A stretch of 64,000 nucleotides of DNA from Strix aluco. Taxonomy: Eukaryota > Chordata > Aves > Strigiformes > Strigidae. The notes under the pieces are model-generated. The model did not search any database. It was given only the letters and a program-made list of their open reading frames with translations, and was not told the origin of the DNA. The position numbers and the translations under genes were made by a program. Location: the NCBI RefSeq assembly GCF_031877795.1, contig NC_133940.1:12897985-12961984 (forward strand), written 5' to 3'. Shown here piece by piece: positions 14,201 through 27,100 of the stretch (position 1 is the stretch's first letter; every line of letters begins with the position of its first letter).

Positions 14201-14651
14201 TTTGCTAACTTACTATTTCTCAGTGAAACCCATTATCTATACTGTGCAGTAGATACATGCATTAACTTGGAACAAAGGAAAAGTTCTGTTTGAATACTCC
14301 TGTCATGTAAATTTAACCCTGAAGTATTCTGAGCATTCAGCAGTAACAAAATACATCTTTTGGAAGAAGAGCCTCCTATGTCAGAACTTTCCAGCATTAC
14401 TGGGGATCAGGATATTTTTCACCTTCAAAACACCTACTTTTTAGGTTCAAGCTGCTTTACAAACAATGCATGCAATTTCTGTGTCAACATCTTGCAATTA
14501 CACACATTTCCAGTCGAAAAACAGATTTCAGTTACCAGTGACTAAAGACCTCTGCTGGATATAAAGTGACTACAAGGAAGGAGCAATCTTAGATTCTTCA
14601 CACCCCCAACTCTCCCAAATCTTAAGCCTTGGGAGTTCAAGTTCCCATATT

Positions 14652-14674
14652 AAAAAAAAAAAAAAAAAAAAAAA
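14652..14674 (+). repeat. Poly(A) tract, A23
   Basis: Twenty-three consecutive A residues. It could be a retroposon tail or simple slippage. No source element is recognised upstream and no target duplication was seen. Confidence 0.8.
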
Positions 14675-15988
14675 GGAGTCATATTCAAGCCTTTGAAGCT
14701 TTTATGGTACTTAGATGTTCACAGTTCCCATATCTGAGATCTTCTTTTCCAATAGCTGTTTTGATGACATTTTTCACAGAGGATGCAGAGACTGACTGGA
14801 CACAGAAATGGGATCACCACTTCACATCTAACAGTGATCTACAGACCACGTCTTCAGTGTGCCACTACTTCAGTAGAGTAGTATTGTGAATGTGTTGGGT
14901 AGAAGGGATTGACAAATCTCAAGATTTTCCATGACCTGTTTAAATTGTTAAATGTTTAAACAAATATCCATTTTTCATGTGGTTTAAACCAGAATTTTGA
15001 ACAGAGAAAATACATTTCTTTAGTCATTCTGTACTATCTTGACCATCAACCTATGGCTCATGTATGCTGAGCTGGATTCACAAGACCTAACTTCAAACAT
15101 TTTGACTTCAGAAGTATTTTTCAAGACCTGCAGCTCCCAGTCTTCAGTCTCCTTTTAAGGGTCAGAATGGAAAGGAAAAAAGATCATTCATTTTGAAAAG
15201 AAAAAATAAATTACACACAGTTTGGAAGAGGGAACATGTAGGTCTTGATCTTAGCAGATTGCTTTGAGTACAAATGTAGCCTATACTGTCTAAGGCATTT
15301 TCATGGCAGAGTAGAGATACAAGAGACATGTGAATAATTATATTTTGACAGAATCAGTACTGTCTTCTTGATGGAACTACTGAAAATGGAAGCTTTCAAA
15401 TCACCCTCTGCTTTTAGTACTTTGCTTCCAAAAATGAAAGCAGAACACCACACCAGTACCTGGATTTTAAGAAAAAAAAATTGTACAGGACTAGAAAGAG
15501 CTCAATATTGGCAATAATATTTTGATACTAATGTTTTGATAACATCCAAGTGTCAAGGCTTTAACATGTGCTGGACTGACTTGAATACGCATCTTGATTT
15601 TCTCTTTGGATTTTGCCCTTGTTCAGGAACAACTCTTGCTGCTGGGAGGAGAAAGACAAGACTTCTGGCCCCTGCCCTGGCCCTCTCTCTAGCACTTGCT
15701 TAGAGGGAGGGCAGAGGTCACACAGAAGGAAAAAAGGTTTTACGCTTTCACTGGAAGAGTAGATGTGGGCTGGAATTTAGCTGGATGGAGTGAAAGGAGA
15801 GAGGAATAAAAAAACAAACAACAAAAAACCAGAAGAAAAATTCAATCTGCTTACAGATGCTGAGGTATATCAAACTCATCTGCAGGGTGTTAAGGATTAA
15901 AAAAGTTCTTGATAAAGTACAGTACTTGTAGTAAAAATAAATAAAATAGCTTTTGCATTCGCATCAACGGACATTGCACCTCTCCATA

Positions 15989-16054
15989 CATCCACTGTAA
16001 AGTCAGCCTCACTCTCATGTTCATCCACTGTAAATTCAACCTTATTCTCAACTG
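15989..16054. repeat. Two diverged 33-bp tandem units
   Basis: Both units start CATCCACTGTAAA and continue with CAGCCTCACTCTCA or CAACCTTATTCTCA. The period is exactly 33 bases, so on the minus strand it reads as an 11-residue repeat (FTVD) within a 62-codon frame. Probably a non-coding minisatellite remnant. Confidence 0.6.
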
Positions 16055-17451
16055 CCGCACAAGTGCTGTACATTGTACTGTACATGCGTTCCCCAGGACC
16101 CAGACTTTTCTTGTCTACTTCAGATCTGAACAGTCAAGTAGATCTTTTATTATTCTTCCTCCAGGATAAGTAGATGCATTTCCCTGAGAATTTGACTCTC
16201 CCTCACTCTGCATTTCCCCCTATAAACAGGGCCACTAGAAACCTTGCTGCTCTTGTTTGTAGCTACTGCTTAACTGATACCTTTTTAAAAGGGGAACAGA
16301 AGGTGTCCAGTAGTCATACACGCAGGATCAGAAAACATCTCCTAGGGTTTGTCTGAAAGAGGAGGACCATGACTGAAAGGTTCCTCTTTCTACTCCTAGT
16401 CAGACTAAGTTTATGTTGAACCATTCACTGCACTTACATTGTGCAGGAGCTGGAGCGCAAGATCCCGTAGTGCAGCAGGTGGTAGGATGACTCTTCACAG
16501 ACTCATTACTGTCCCACAACACTGGTAGCATATCTAGTCCCACTCACCACTAAAGAAGAGATAACAGACTGCCTTTGGCATGACTCTCCAAGCATGGCAC
16601 AGCATGTGGAATCTAAGGTGATACTTCAAAATACTAGACAAAGAGGAAGTTCCTACTTATTCCCCTGGAAGATACATGGTCAGTTCCTGTATTTATAGGT
16701 AACTGTGATGGCTGAAAGCATGAACCAGCTGCTTGAGAGCTCAGTAAGGGAACAACAGCCACTGTTCATCCTCCTTTTGAATACTAGCCAGTGTCCAAAA
16801 TTTCAGGGGCTGCAAAACTTACATTTCTGTCCACACAACTTTCAAGAAGGAAAGTTCAGAAGAAAAGATTTGTTTTCTTTTTAATCAAGGGTAGCTGGTC
16901 ATAGCCAGCACAACATTTCTTAATAAATACAAGAAGATGAAGTTATTTAATGTCTGAAACATGTCTGATGATATATTTTACACATAACTAGATAAAGAAA
17001 TACAGAAAGCAAAAACAATGCATTATGGCTCTCTTTCTGACAAAGGACTGTATTAAAAAAGTGTTACATGTCTTCCAATCACAAACAAGATTGTTTTTAT
17101 CCCATTGCTAGCATGTGATGTAATATAATCACTACTGAACCTAAGAGGTGAGCAAAATTAGCATATTTAATAATATTAAAGCATTAAAATATCCTTTCTG
17201 ACCAAAATTCTGCAGAAGTATTTTACAGTCTATTATTCCTCAAGTTCCTGAGTGAACAGTGTCGCAATAGTACAACAGAATCACTCAGACTGAAGAAGGA
17301 ACATTATTGTTTATATGTTTTCCTCACAAGGCCAGCAAATACACATAGATTTGCAAAATATCCCAGAAGGAAGACTTCTGAAGAAAACTTCATGAAACAC
17401 TTATTTTCTTGCACATGGTCAAGTATTTGATTGCTTTCTTAATGATAAAAT

Positions 17452-17482
17452 AAAAAAAAAAAAAAGGGGGGGGGGGGGAGGG
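17452..17482 (+). repeat. A14-G13 homopolymer junction
   Basis: Fourteen A residues pass directly into thirteen G residues, then AGGG. An all-purine strand of this kind is slippage-prone and a common site of assembly error. Confidence 0.8.
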
Positions 17483-20133
17483 CAAAAGAAAAGGCTGGTG
17501 AAAAAGAAGAGAACTAAAAGAGTAGTGAAAGGTCATCCCCTAAACCCCCCCTTGAAATTACAAAGCAGCAAGTGGGTTTCTAATTAATTCTGGCTCAAAA
17601 TCTATTTCTGAATTCATCACTGACATTAAGTTATTCCTGAGGGAGAGATGAAATATTTTAGAAGTATTTTAGAGAAATGTGTTTAGATGTATTTTGTCTT
17701 TGTTATGAAAATAACCACCATAACCTTTGCCTTGACATGAAGGAATTTGTATATCTCACAGGAAAGCTGCAACCTTTTGCACCTTACCCCATCAAAAAAT
17801 CCCAATCTCAGCACAACCATGTTGTCATAAGAAGCTTCACCAGAAACACGAGTGATGGAACAGGCACGGCTGGGAATTAGCAGGAAGCATTTATATCTCA
17901 GTCTGTCCTGAGCTATCAGGGGTTCTGATGACTTAGCCTTTCTTTCAGATGAGATAAAAACGAGAGGTCCTGGCATCTGGTGGCCATTAGGAAACCAGAG
18001 CTATTGGAGTTATTAGACATTGCATCCTGGTCATATTCCAAGACAAACAACTATATTCAGCCTTCTTAAAATTCCTTACTATTTCAGAGAAAATCATATA
18101 TTCTTCTCCCCATTCAAAGGTGCTGTGCAATGTTAATGGTATGCTGCAAAAAAACCCACTAACAGTGCAGGAATCTAATACACTGTACTCCACAATGACA
18201 TGACACTTGCTTCACCTTTTTTATTTATTATCTGAAAATGCCTATATTAGGTTTTGCTACCTGCATAACTATCCCGAACACTCATTCCCTGGAGTGACGG
18301 ATATGGACAGGCTTGCTGTACACCCTGCAATGGCACCTACAGAAATAGTTTACATGGCTGAAATCCTTTAGAGTTGCCCAAGTATCACTGCAAGGAAAGA
18401 AAAAGTGAACAGCTGTACTGTGTACCAACCTTGCCCCCTTTTCTATTGATCTCTCATGTACGGCCCATCCACATGCCAGTTTACAGGAGTGTTTTTCGGA
18501 GCATGTAGGATCTGTGTGTCAGAGGTAAGCATTTACATTCCCTATGTCAGTCAGTCATCTGACCCTGGTGCTCCCAAGTGCCCCTCTTACCATCCTTCAT
18601 TGGCCATAGAAGGACTCAGGTTGTTAATGGTCATTCTCTGAGTCACACCTCAGTTAAATGGATAAATTAGCTCAAAACTAGATTGGCTAAATATCGTCTC
18701 CTCCTTTAACCTTCTTCCATAGATCAAAAGTGTCAGTGAGAGATACTGAACAACTAATCCAGATGTGATGCCAAGTTTACCCTGAAAACTCTTTCCACCT
18801 GCTGTTACTGCCCTTTGAGATTTCCAAGAGGTCAAAACTAAGCAATAGCTGTATATAAACATACACCCACTCACATTTTTACTTGAATCAAGTATAATAG
18901 CTCTGGATACTCGAATGTTAATCTTACCCAAGTATTACAACCCTGATTAATTTCTCTATTCGTAATAGGCATGTGTATTGTTCCTAGAGTGAACACTGAG
19001 ATGTATTTTCTGGCTTGACTGGGTTTCCTGTATTTTGTTGGCTGTACAGGGGCAGATTTTTCCTGAGTATATGAAATAATTTGATATTTTCTGGAAGAGT
19101 AATGATGCTGTTATTGCAAGGAAGAGAAGAGAATGATCCCTTTGGATCGCTGATCATTAACTCAAAAGATTTATGACCTGAGCTATCACATCAACAATCA
19201 GCTTAACAATAAAATACTGTTCCAGAAGGGTTCCTTTTTTATGGTCTCTATTTACATGCCAGCAGCATAAAGCACAGCTGTGCTCTGAGCTCACCATCCT
19301 GCTGCTACTTTATTGCAAGACTGAGGAGAAAGAACAGTTTTTGGAGAAATGACAATTGTTTCCAAGACTTTCCTCTGCTAGCTAATTACCAACACCTTCC
19401 TACTGCTGTAAGTGATTTTAAATTAAAATCAGACTTGAACTTCCACATCTATACCCAGGAAAGACATTTAGCTCAGGCATTCTCTACGTTTTAAGAGGCA
19501 GAGGAGCTGCTGTCATTAAGCAGAATGAGTATCAGAGAAAGCTGTGTGTACAGTTTCTTAAACAGCAGCAGCACAATTCTACAGTTGGTGTGATGAGACT
19601 GCCCCTTGCTGAGCAATATTTTCCCATGATTTCTTTAGGTTTTGCATGTATCTGGAGGGTTGCAAATCTTTTGAAGCAGGGATTGTATTTCAATTCTGAC
19701 TTTTCATGCACAAGAGTACAGTAGGGTCAGATCTAGTGATCTAAGTTCACAGGTGAGCATTACAGAAGTAGTAATAAAAACATGAAAAAGCTCACAACTT
19801 CACAAAGTGATGTCTCAGAAAAAATTATTCTTTTATGTGTGCATGGAGATACTTAAACGTCACATATTTTCAAGAAAGTTGATATAAGTACTGTCTGAAG
19901 AATATTTTTAAAATGTAAAATCTGAATACAATTGCATGCTCTGGACTTCTGATAAGTGCTACATTTCTTTCCTTTAACCACAAGAAAAAATTCACAGCTA
20001 TCTATACGCCCACATTCATCACACAGACTAATTTTTGCAACAGGTACAAGACCTACAGCTGCAGTGGGAGAAATATAACCAGAGCTAAAAGTTCAATCTA
20101 TGGACTGATCCAAACATTAACTTCCTACACACT

Positions 20134-20174
20134 CCTCCCCAAACGCCTCCCCCAGCGCCCCCCCCCCCCTCCCC
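20134..20174 (-). repeat. C-rich tract, G-quadruplex candidate on minus strand
   Basis: The plus strand has runs CCCC, CCCCC, C12 and CCCC within 41 bp. The minus strand, which is the sense strand of COL4A6 pre-mRNA, thus has at least four G-runs of three or more with short loops. Confidence 0.6.
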
Positions 20175-23100
20175 AGCAAACAGCAACTTCAAACTGAAGA
20201 GCAGGGGTTTTACATTGTACACCCTGACACCCTGCAGATTCTTTTGTGGTACAGAATACATTAATAAGGGTAAAAGGTTATTTTCCAGCAAAGTTTGTAA
20301 ATTAAATTCTATAGAAAACCAAACAAAAGGTTACATGAGCATTCACTTATCTATGAGCAGTGAACTCAAAAGAAAATATTTCATTTCAGGTTTTGCAAAG
20401 GTGCTCTAACAATGGCAGCTTATACACCACGGGTACTCAGCATACAAAGCTAAATTAATTAATATCAAATTTCAGTCAAATGTACTGACCTGAGAAAGGT
20501 TTCAAAAAAATTTTTTTTCCAGAAGAACTTGAGCTTTAAGACCTTTGCTAACAAATAGTACAAAAAGAGTAACTGATAGGAAGAACACATTTTAAGTTGA
20601 TTACTTTTAAAGCACATAGGCTTGCAGAGTGGCACAAATGGGAAATAAAGGATGGACTAGGAAGTTACCTAATTTATTTAGTTAGATACATTATCTTATC
20701 TTAAGGTATAAGTTGTCTAACTTATTTTGATTTAAACCAGCTACAGAAATATTCCCTGCCTCACACTGAACAAAACATCTTGCACTTGCTGTGTTGGAGG
20801 TGTAGAAGTTTGCACCAAATTATACATTAAACTGCAAAAAGGGACAAAATAGAGGCTTGCTGAGGAACCATCAATAAAAGCTGCCCTCCTTCCTCCCCTA
20901 CATACGCGGGCACCCATATGCAGGGCACAGGCACAGCCTCCTGCCAGATAATGGCAACAGCAAACAGGATTCCTGGCACCTGCACTGCAGGCTTCTCTGC
21001 TGGAGTTTCTCGCTCCATTTAACAGCCTTTCTCCTCCCACAAACTTCAGTTCATCCAAAGACACAAATTTCAAAAAATATTTAGAGAGAGCACAATCAAT
21101 TAATGTCTTTTAAAAGCTGAACTTTGTTCTGAACACTTAACTGTGTCCAGCATGCATCAAACATGACATAACCAACACAGCAGATGCTGAAGGCCAGAAA
21201 AGCATAATCTTTTTTTTCTCCTGCTCTTCAATCCAGCCCTATCTAAACAGACCTCCATCCAGCTTGTCAGAGATCCTGACGCCAACCGCACCGGGTGCCA
21301 ATTGTTTCATACAAAGGTGCAAGAAACCCCACAGCTGACAGGTCTGAGATAACCCAGTCTCAGGGAAGCCTTCTCCTAATTTCCTCAATGCTGCTGAAGT
21401 CAAACATCCAGATGTTACATAACAGGCCCCTACAGTCAAGCACCTGACTTAAAAGCTATGAAAGAAAACCTCATACTTTTAGGATCATTTTGTTTTCTCC
21501 TGTTTTCCTCAATTTTTGTCTAAGATTTAGGGATAGGAACTGAGATTTTTATTTTGAATAAGAATGGATGTTCTCATCTTCACATGATTCCAACATCTGT
21601 AAGATTTTAAAAAAATAAAACTTCTCTGCAATAAAAATCAAAGCTGGAAATTCTGAAGTACTGCTAAAGATTGGCATGATTTTTTAAAATAAAAAATTAG
21701 CATGTACTGCTGTTAAAACAATAGCAGTCCAAGGCTAGTATAATTAAGACTTGTGAAATCCTTAGTGCGCTTAAGCCCAACCCTCTTGAAAAGAAAAAAG
21801 TCTGGAATTCCCTGTATCTCTAGGCAACATGCTATATTACTTATGTTTTTATTTACATTATGCCTTTATAACTTGAATAAAACAGAGTAACACCAACTTT
21901 GTTCTGTTGCTTTACACAGCTGCTGGTACAGTCTACGCTTTTATGTAACCCTAATCTCTAAGCAGCCCCATCGGACCTCAATGGAATATATGTAAAGAAA
22001 AGTGCAAGATTTAGGTAAATTCTTTAGTTTTATGAAATAAAAACTCAAATTCAAAGTTGCATTCTGATAAATTTTTAAAAATGCATGTTTGGTATGTTAT
22101 TATTATGATTCTCTATTCATACATACTAGAAGAGCTGGTAGATTACTCATGAAAATCGAGAAAGCTAAATACTTGTATCACCTTAGGAAACTTAAGGAAA
22201 ACACAAATAAATGCACATACAACTTCCCCCCTAAATTTCTTTCTATGTTACCAAGTCACCTATCTTAAAGTATACCTTCTGCTCCGAGAGCAGCTCTCTC
22301 TACTACAATAACTTGAAAGAAAAATTAAATTTACTTTCCTTGATAAATAGGCATACAGACCACCAGGATCAGCATATGCACGATTATTTTACAGGTAGCT
22401 ACAAACATGATATGGAGCATTTGAGAAAGTTACATGAAGTCATTCATCAAGCTACGCTGAGAATAGAATCTAGGTTTCCTTATTTCTTATGCCATGACCA
22501 ACTCCTCATGTTTTATCTGCAAAATATTAGTTTCCTGCCCTAATCAGAAAATATCTAATTGAAGTCAATATCCTGCTACAGTTACTTGATATCATCAGAC
22601 AGAAATTAGCGATTTCAGACTTATCAAGAGCAGAGGCTGTGGTGAATATAAACTGAGAAAGTACAGTAAATTTCACAACTCTGCCAAGTAACTGAATGAA
22701 CTGTAGTGGTTTTGTCCTACAGAGACAATCTGGTTTCAAACAGAATTTGAATTACTTTCCCATAGTAGTTTTATGATGAATTTATTTAATGGAAAGTGTT
22801 TCTAGTTCTCCTCTGCAACTTTTTCAAGATACAAGTTGACACTAGTGATACTTTGATAATGTAAGGTAACATCTAATCAGGCATAGAATGCTGCTGACAT
22901 TCAATACTTACGGAAAATACAGATTACTCATGCCAGACACTAAATAAAATTCCAAAAGCAACTGAGTATCATCAGTTCCATGAGGCCCCAAATGACATAC
23001 CATGTAAGGTGCAGGCTAAATTCTCACTGACCTCAGCTAAACACAATAGCACAGACTACATCTGACAGCAGAGTGAGTGTTTTTTAATTGTCTCTGCCTT

Positions 23101-23766
23101 TCTTTCTATCATATCCACAACTTTTAAGGGTCTAACAATACACTTCCACTGCCTATCTATAAAAAGGAAATGAAAAAAGAAACAATATCTATTATCTGAA
23201 AATGAAATAAAACTCACAACATTCTTCATAAAGATTAATCCCTCTGTCTCTTCCTTTTTTTAAAACAAAAACATGCAGATAAAGAAGTGTTGTAAATCTG
23301 AGATCTGTAAACTGCCGGGTTGCAGAAGGGCCCCTCTAAACAAGTATGTCGTGGAGCTAGCCTGTACCTGTGTCTCGCTGCACATTCCTCTGGCAAAGGA
23401 ATTCAGGCCCGAAACCTGGTACCCCTCTGCCCTTCTCTGAGTGAGCTCATAACACCGGAATGAAGAGGAGGGAAATAACTTTCTCAACGGAATTTCTTTA
23501 ATGGAAATTATAAGCACACATCTTGATGAAATGGATGCTGGAAGCACTTTGCCTGGTTATTCTTACACACACAGAACACTTATTACATATAGAAAACATT
23601 TAACTGCCTCAGCAAAATTAATTTCCAGTTAATCCAATGGTATCATTTAATCCAAACAAAATCTGTAACCGGTATCACTGCACAAAGATGACTGGGCTGA
23701 CAGTTTTCTATGCAGGGAAAACTAAACCAGTCATTCCAGATCTGGACAGTAGCTTAATGAAAATGT

Positions 23767-23859
23767 AAAAAAAAATAAACCAACCAAACAAAAACACCCC
23801 AAAAAACCAAACAAAAAACCAAAAAAACCCCACAAACAAAACCAACCCAAAAACCCCCT
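23767..23859. repeat. A/C-only low-complexity tract
   Basis: About 93 bases made almost solely of A and C, with irregular AAAC, AACC and ACCC units. It has T-rich/G-rich complementarity on the minus strand. Such tracts are frequent in bird introns; no element is recognised next to it. Confidence 0.75.
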
Positions 23860-24080
23860 AAAGTTTCCTTTTCTTTTGTTTCACAAGCTGAAAGGTAAGA
23901 AAGAATGGGGTAATTGGATTCGAAAAGCTACAGCCAGCTGCAGAACACTTCTGTTAATATCAGCTTAGAACAAAAGTTATTAAATTCTTATTACTGAGTT
24001 TCGAAATAAAAATCCCAAACCACCTGTTTGCTGAAATTTGGTCAATATCTATTGGTCTATGAATCAGATTTATGTTTGGG

Positions 24081-24114
24081 AAAAAAAAAAACCAAAAAAA
24101 CCCACCACCACAAA
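24081..24114. repeat. Short A/C-only tract
   Basis: A second, shorter A/C-only stretch, A11 followed by CC, A7 and CCCACCACCACA, 220 bp after the larger tract at 23767-23859. Confidence 0.65.
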
Positions 24115-27100
24115 TCTTCCAAAATTACAGCATTCTTTTGTTTTAATAATGTAGCATTAGTTTACTTCTATCCAAAATACTTGGCAAACATTTTGGTTTA
24201 CAGTTCATAAAGTATCCTTGAATAGAGTTGAAAAGTTATAGTAGCACTGGAGATCTGATATAAACATTAATTAATTCCACTCTACCACTGTCAGACTGTA
24301 GCTGAGACTAACTAGCAGGTTTTTAATCCTTGCCACTCCTCTCTGAAACATGTGCAGAACTTGGCTGGATAGTGTGAAGCTGAAAGATAAAAACCAACCA
24401 GATTCTTTGGAAACTTCACAGTATGACGCTAGCACATAGAAGAAAATTCAATTGAATGGAGAGTCTTTAAATAGCCATAATTGACTTTTTACAGTTTTGT
24501 GTCCTGCTAGTTAGAGGTTCAACCCCTCCAGACCTCCAAAATCAGATTGCACCATTTACAGAAAGAGCCTTAGGGCATACAAAGCACTACCACTTATGGC
24601 ACAACAGTTCAAAGAAGCAAAGCTACATAATAGATCTATGATCATTATGCAAAGTGATATTTTGCATATCCTGGCTGCCATGTCTCTTTTCACCCAGTGA
24701 CTAGAGCAGAGAACTAGGAGATGAAATCCAATCCTACCGTTGGCTTGCTGTATGACCTGGGGCAAAGCTTTCTTCACACATGCAAGACATAATACCATTA
24801 TTTAGCCTGCCACAAAATAAGGTGGCCAGGCACGGTTGAAGGACATCTGCAAATCACTCAAGAGTACAGTCATCCAACCAGTGATTATAGATTTTAAAGT
24901 TAAAATTGCAACATGTTACTTTGTATTTATGTAAGGGAAACAGTGTGAAATGCATGTCCATCATAAATGAACCCTAGAAAGGGGACAAAACAGACCAAAT
25001 ATTGTTGCTGTAACTGTAACAGGCATGCTCTTTTCAGGATTCAAACCATCCTGCAACTCTCAGCACTCTGGAGGGTCTGCAAACGCATTTTACCTTCAAT
25101 GGAAAATGTGCTCTGCAACATTTAAAGATGTTCTGACCCAGACCCCAGTTTGTACAGTCTTCGAAGAGCAGTCTGCAAAAACTCTGAGGTGATTTTCTGC
25201 AGATTACTTGAGCTACCAGAGGCCCTCAGCCCCCAGAGACTCTGCTGAGGGCTCTCAACACTCCACACACTCCAGGGCCAGTCCATTCACATGGAAATTG
25301 TACCACTAAAAGATATAAGGTCAAACCACAGTTCGGAGCTCACACTAATTATCTAGTCAGATTTCGGTTTAATCCTAACAAGATTACAGATTCCCAGAGA
25401 TTAAGGTTGTTAAAAGTACCACAGAGCAAACCATATAATAACTACCTTGAAGAGACCATCTAAAGTATTCTGTTTATGGTCACCAACTCATTTAACTTAT
25501 AAATCTCTGTGGTCTTTAAAGAGTATTTCCTGTAACTATTTGGGGTAAAAGTAGGCTAAGGATCTAACATTTACTTTGGCAACAAGAATACTTCACCTTT
25601 GTTACAGGGGTGGTTTGAAGGCTTCTTCCCTTCACTACCCTATTAACATCTTTTTTCTATATTTTTCTTAAGCTTATGCCTCACACCTTTTCGAGTCACA
25701 ACAAAAAGCCAACTACCATCTGCAGGAGAAGATTTCATGAACAGTTTCAAGTTTAAACCAAAACTACTTTATTAGGTCAAAAATGCACTACTACCCCTCC
25801 TTTGTAAAAATGAGCATATAAAGCTTACAAGGAGAGCTGTTAAAAAGTGTTTCAGATGAAAACAGATACAAAACTTCTGCTAAATAGCAAGCAATGCCTT
25901 TGTCTACACTATTCCCCTAGAGAAAGTAAAAAGCATATGTATTTCAAAAGTATGCCAGAAAGCACCTTACTTTTGGCACGCAGACCACTTCAGTCATGCC
26001 CACAAGACCAAGACTCACCACACTTCAATTCTTTTTGGTAATAAAGAGTCAGCATGTTCTATGCAAAATGCACGCAGTGCAATACAGGACCTGCCAACCC
26101 CACCTTTCAGCTGAACCCATACTTCACATGTGCTGCAGTTCATGTAGAACATATTTACAAAGATACATTAATTTTACAGATAATGCTCCAACTTTTCAAT
26201 CCCTTCACACACACTTTGATGACAGTCTAAAATCTCAGAAGAAAGGCTGAGGCTGAAAGCCTACAGGCTCCTTTTATGGAAAAGTCTGAAGACTACTATA
26301 AATTCTTAATTTTCAAAGCTTGCTTTTTGCCAAATGTTTTTGCTCCTGCAGGCTATGTTCTTCCAGTTCAGTTACACCCTGCTTTGTGGATAGGTTTAAT
26401 CATCAAAGTACAATACAATGATTCACCTTCCTATTGTTTTGATGTGTTTCCACTATAGCACTAGTAATAATTTCAAACAGCTTTCAATATATATATATCT
26501 TCTATCAAGCAAGTGATATCTGCACATTCCTTCACAGCAAAAGTTTGACTGATAAAAGAAGAACTATTGCAACTTAAAATGGTTCTGCTCCTCTTCGGCA
26601 AAGTCAATCATTTATCATGTCAATGAATTTATTTAACTTTGTTACAGTAATGAGATGCATCTACATACGCATTTCTGGAAAACTGACTTGCCAGCTTATG
26701 AATTCTAAGCAGACTTGAAAGTATTAAGAGTAATAAATTCATCACTCCTTTTATGATTGTATTATTTTCTAAGGAAACACTTTTTGGTTTAAGACTCCTT
26801 TTTAGAGCTAGATACTATTTCAAGTCCACAGAGAGATAGCCTTACTCCTTGTGAGGGCATGATCTTCATTAATAAAAAATAATATATTCAATGATTCAAA
26901 CAAAAGGATAAGGAACATAAGGAGCTGATTTGAAAACTCTCTGATGAAGTGTGAACAGGTAAAGTACATGCAGTAATTAAAAAGTTGTGAAAAGACAAAG
27001 CATTAACCTGTTGCTGTTCAGAGCTTTAAAATGATGCTACTAGGAAAAAAAAAAAGTAGGAAGATTATTTTCAGTTTCACTGACATTTAATTTGTGGAGA

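Noticed and set aside
14631..14646. tRNA T-arm-like GGGAGTTCAAGTTCCC just before the A23 tract (tRNA-derived SINE?)
   Set aside because: The loop is six rather than seven bases, no A/B box promoter or other tRNA arms are upstream, and no target-site duplication is visible.
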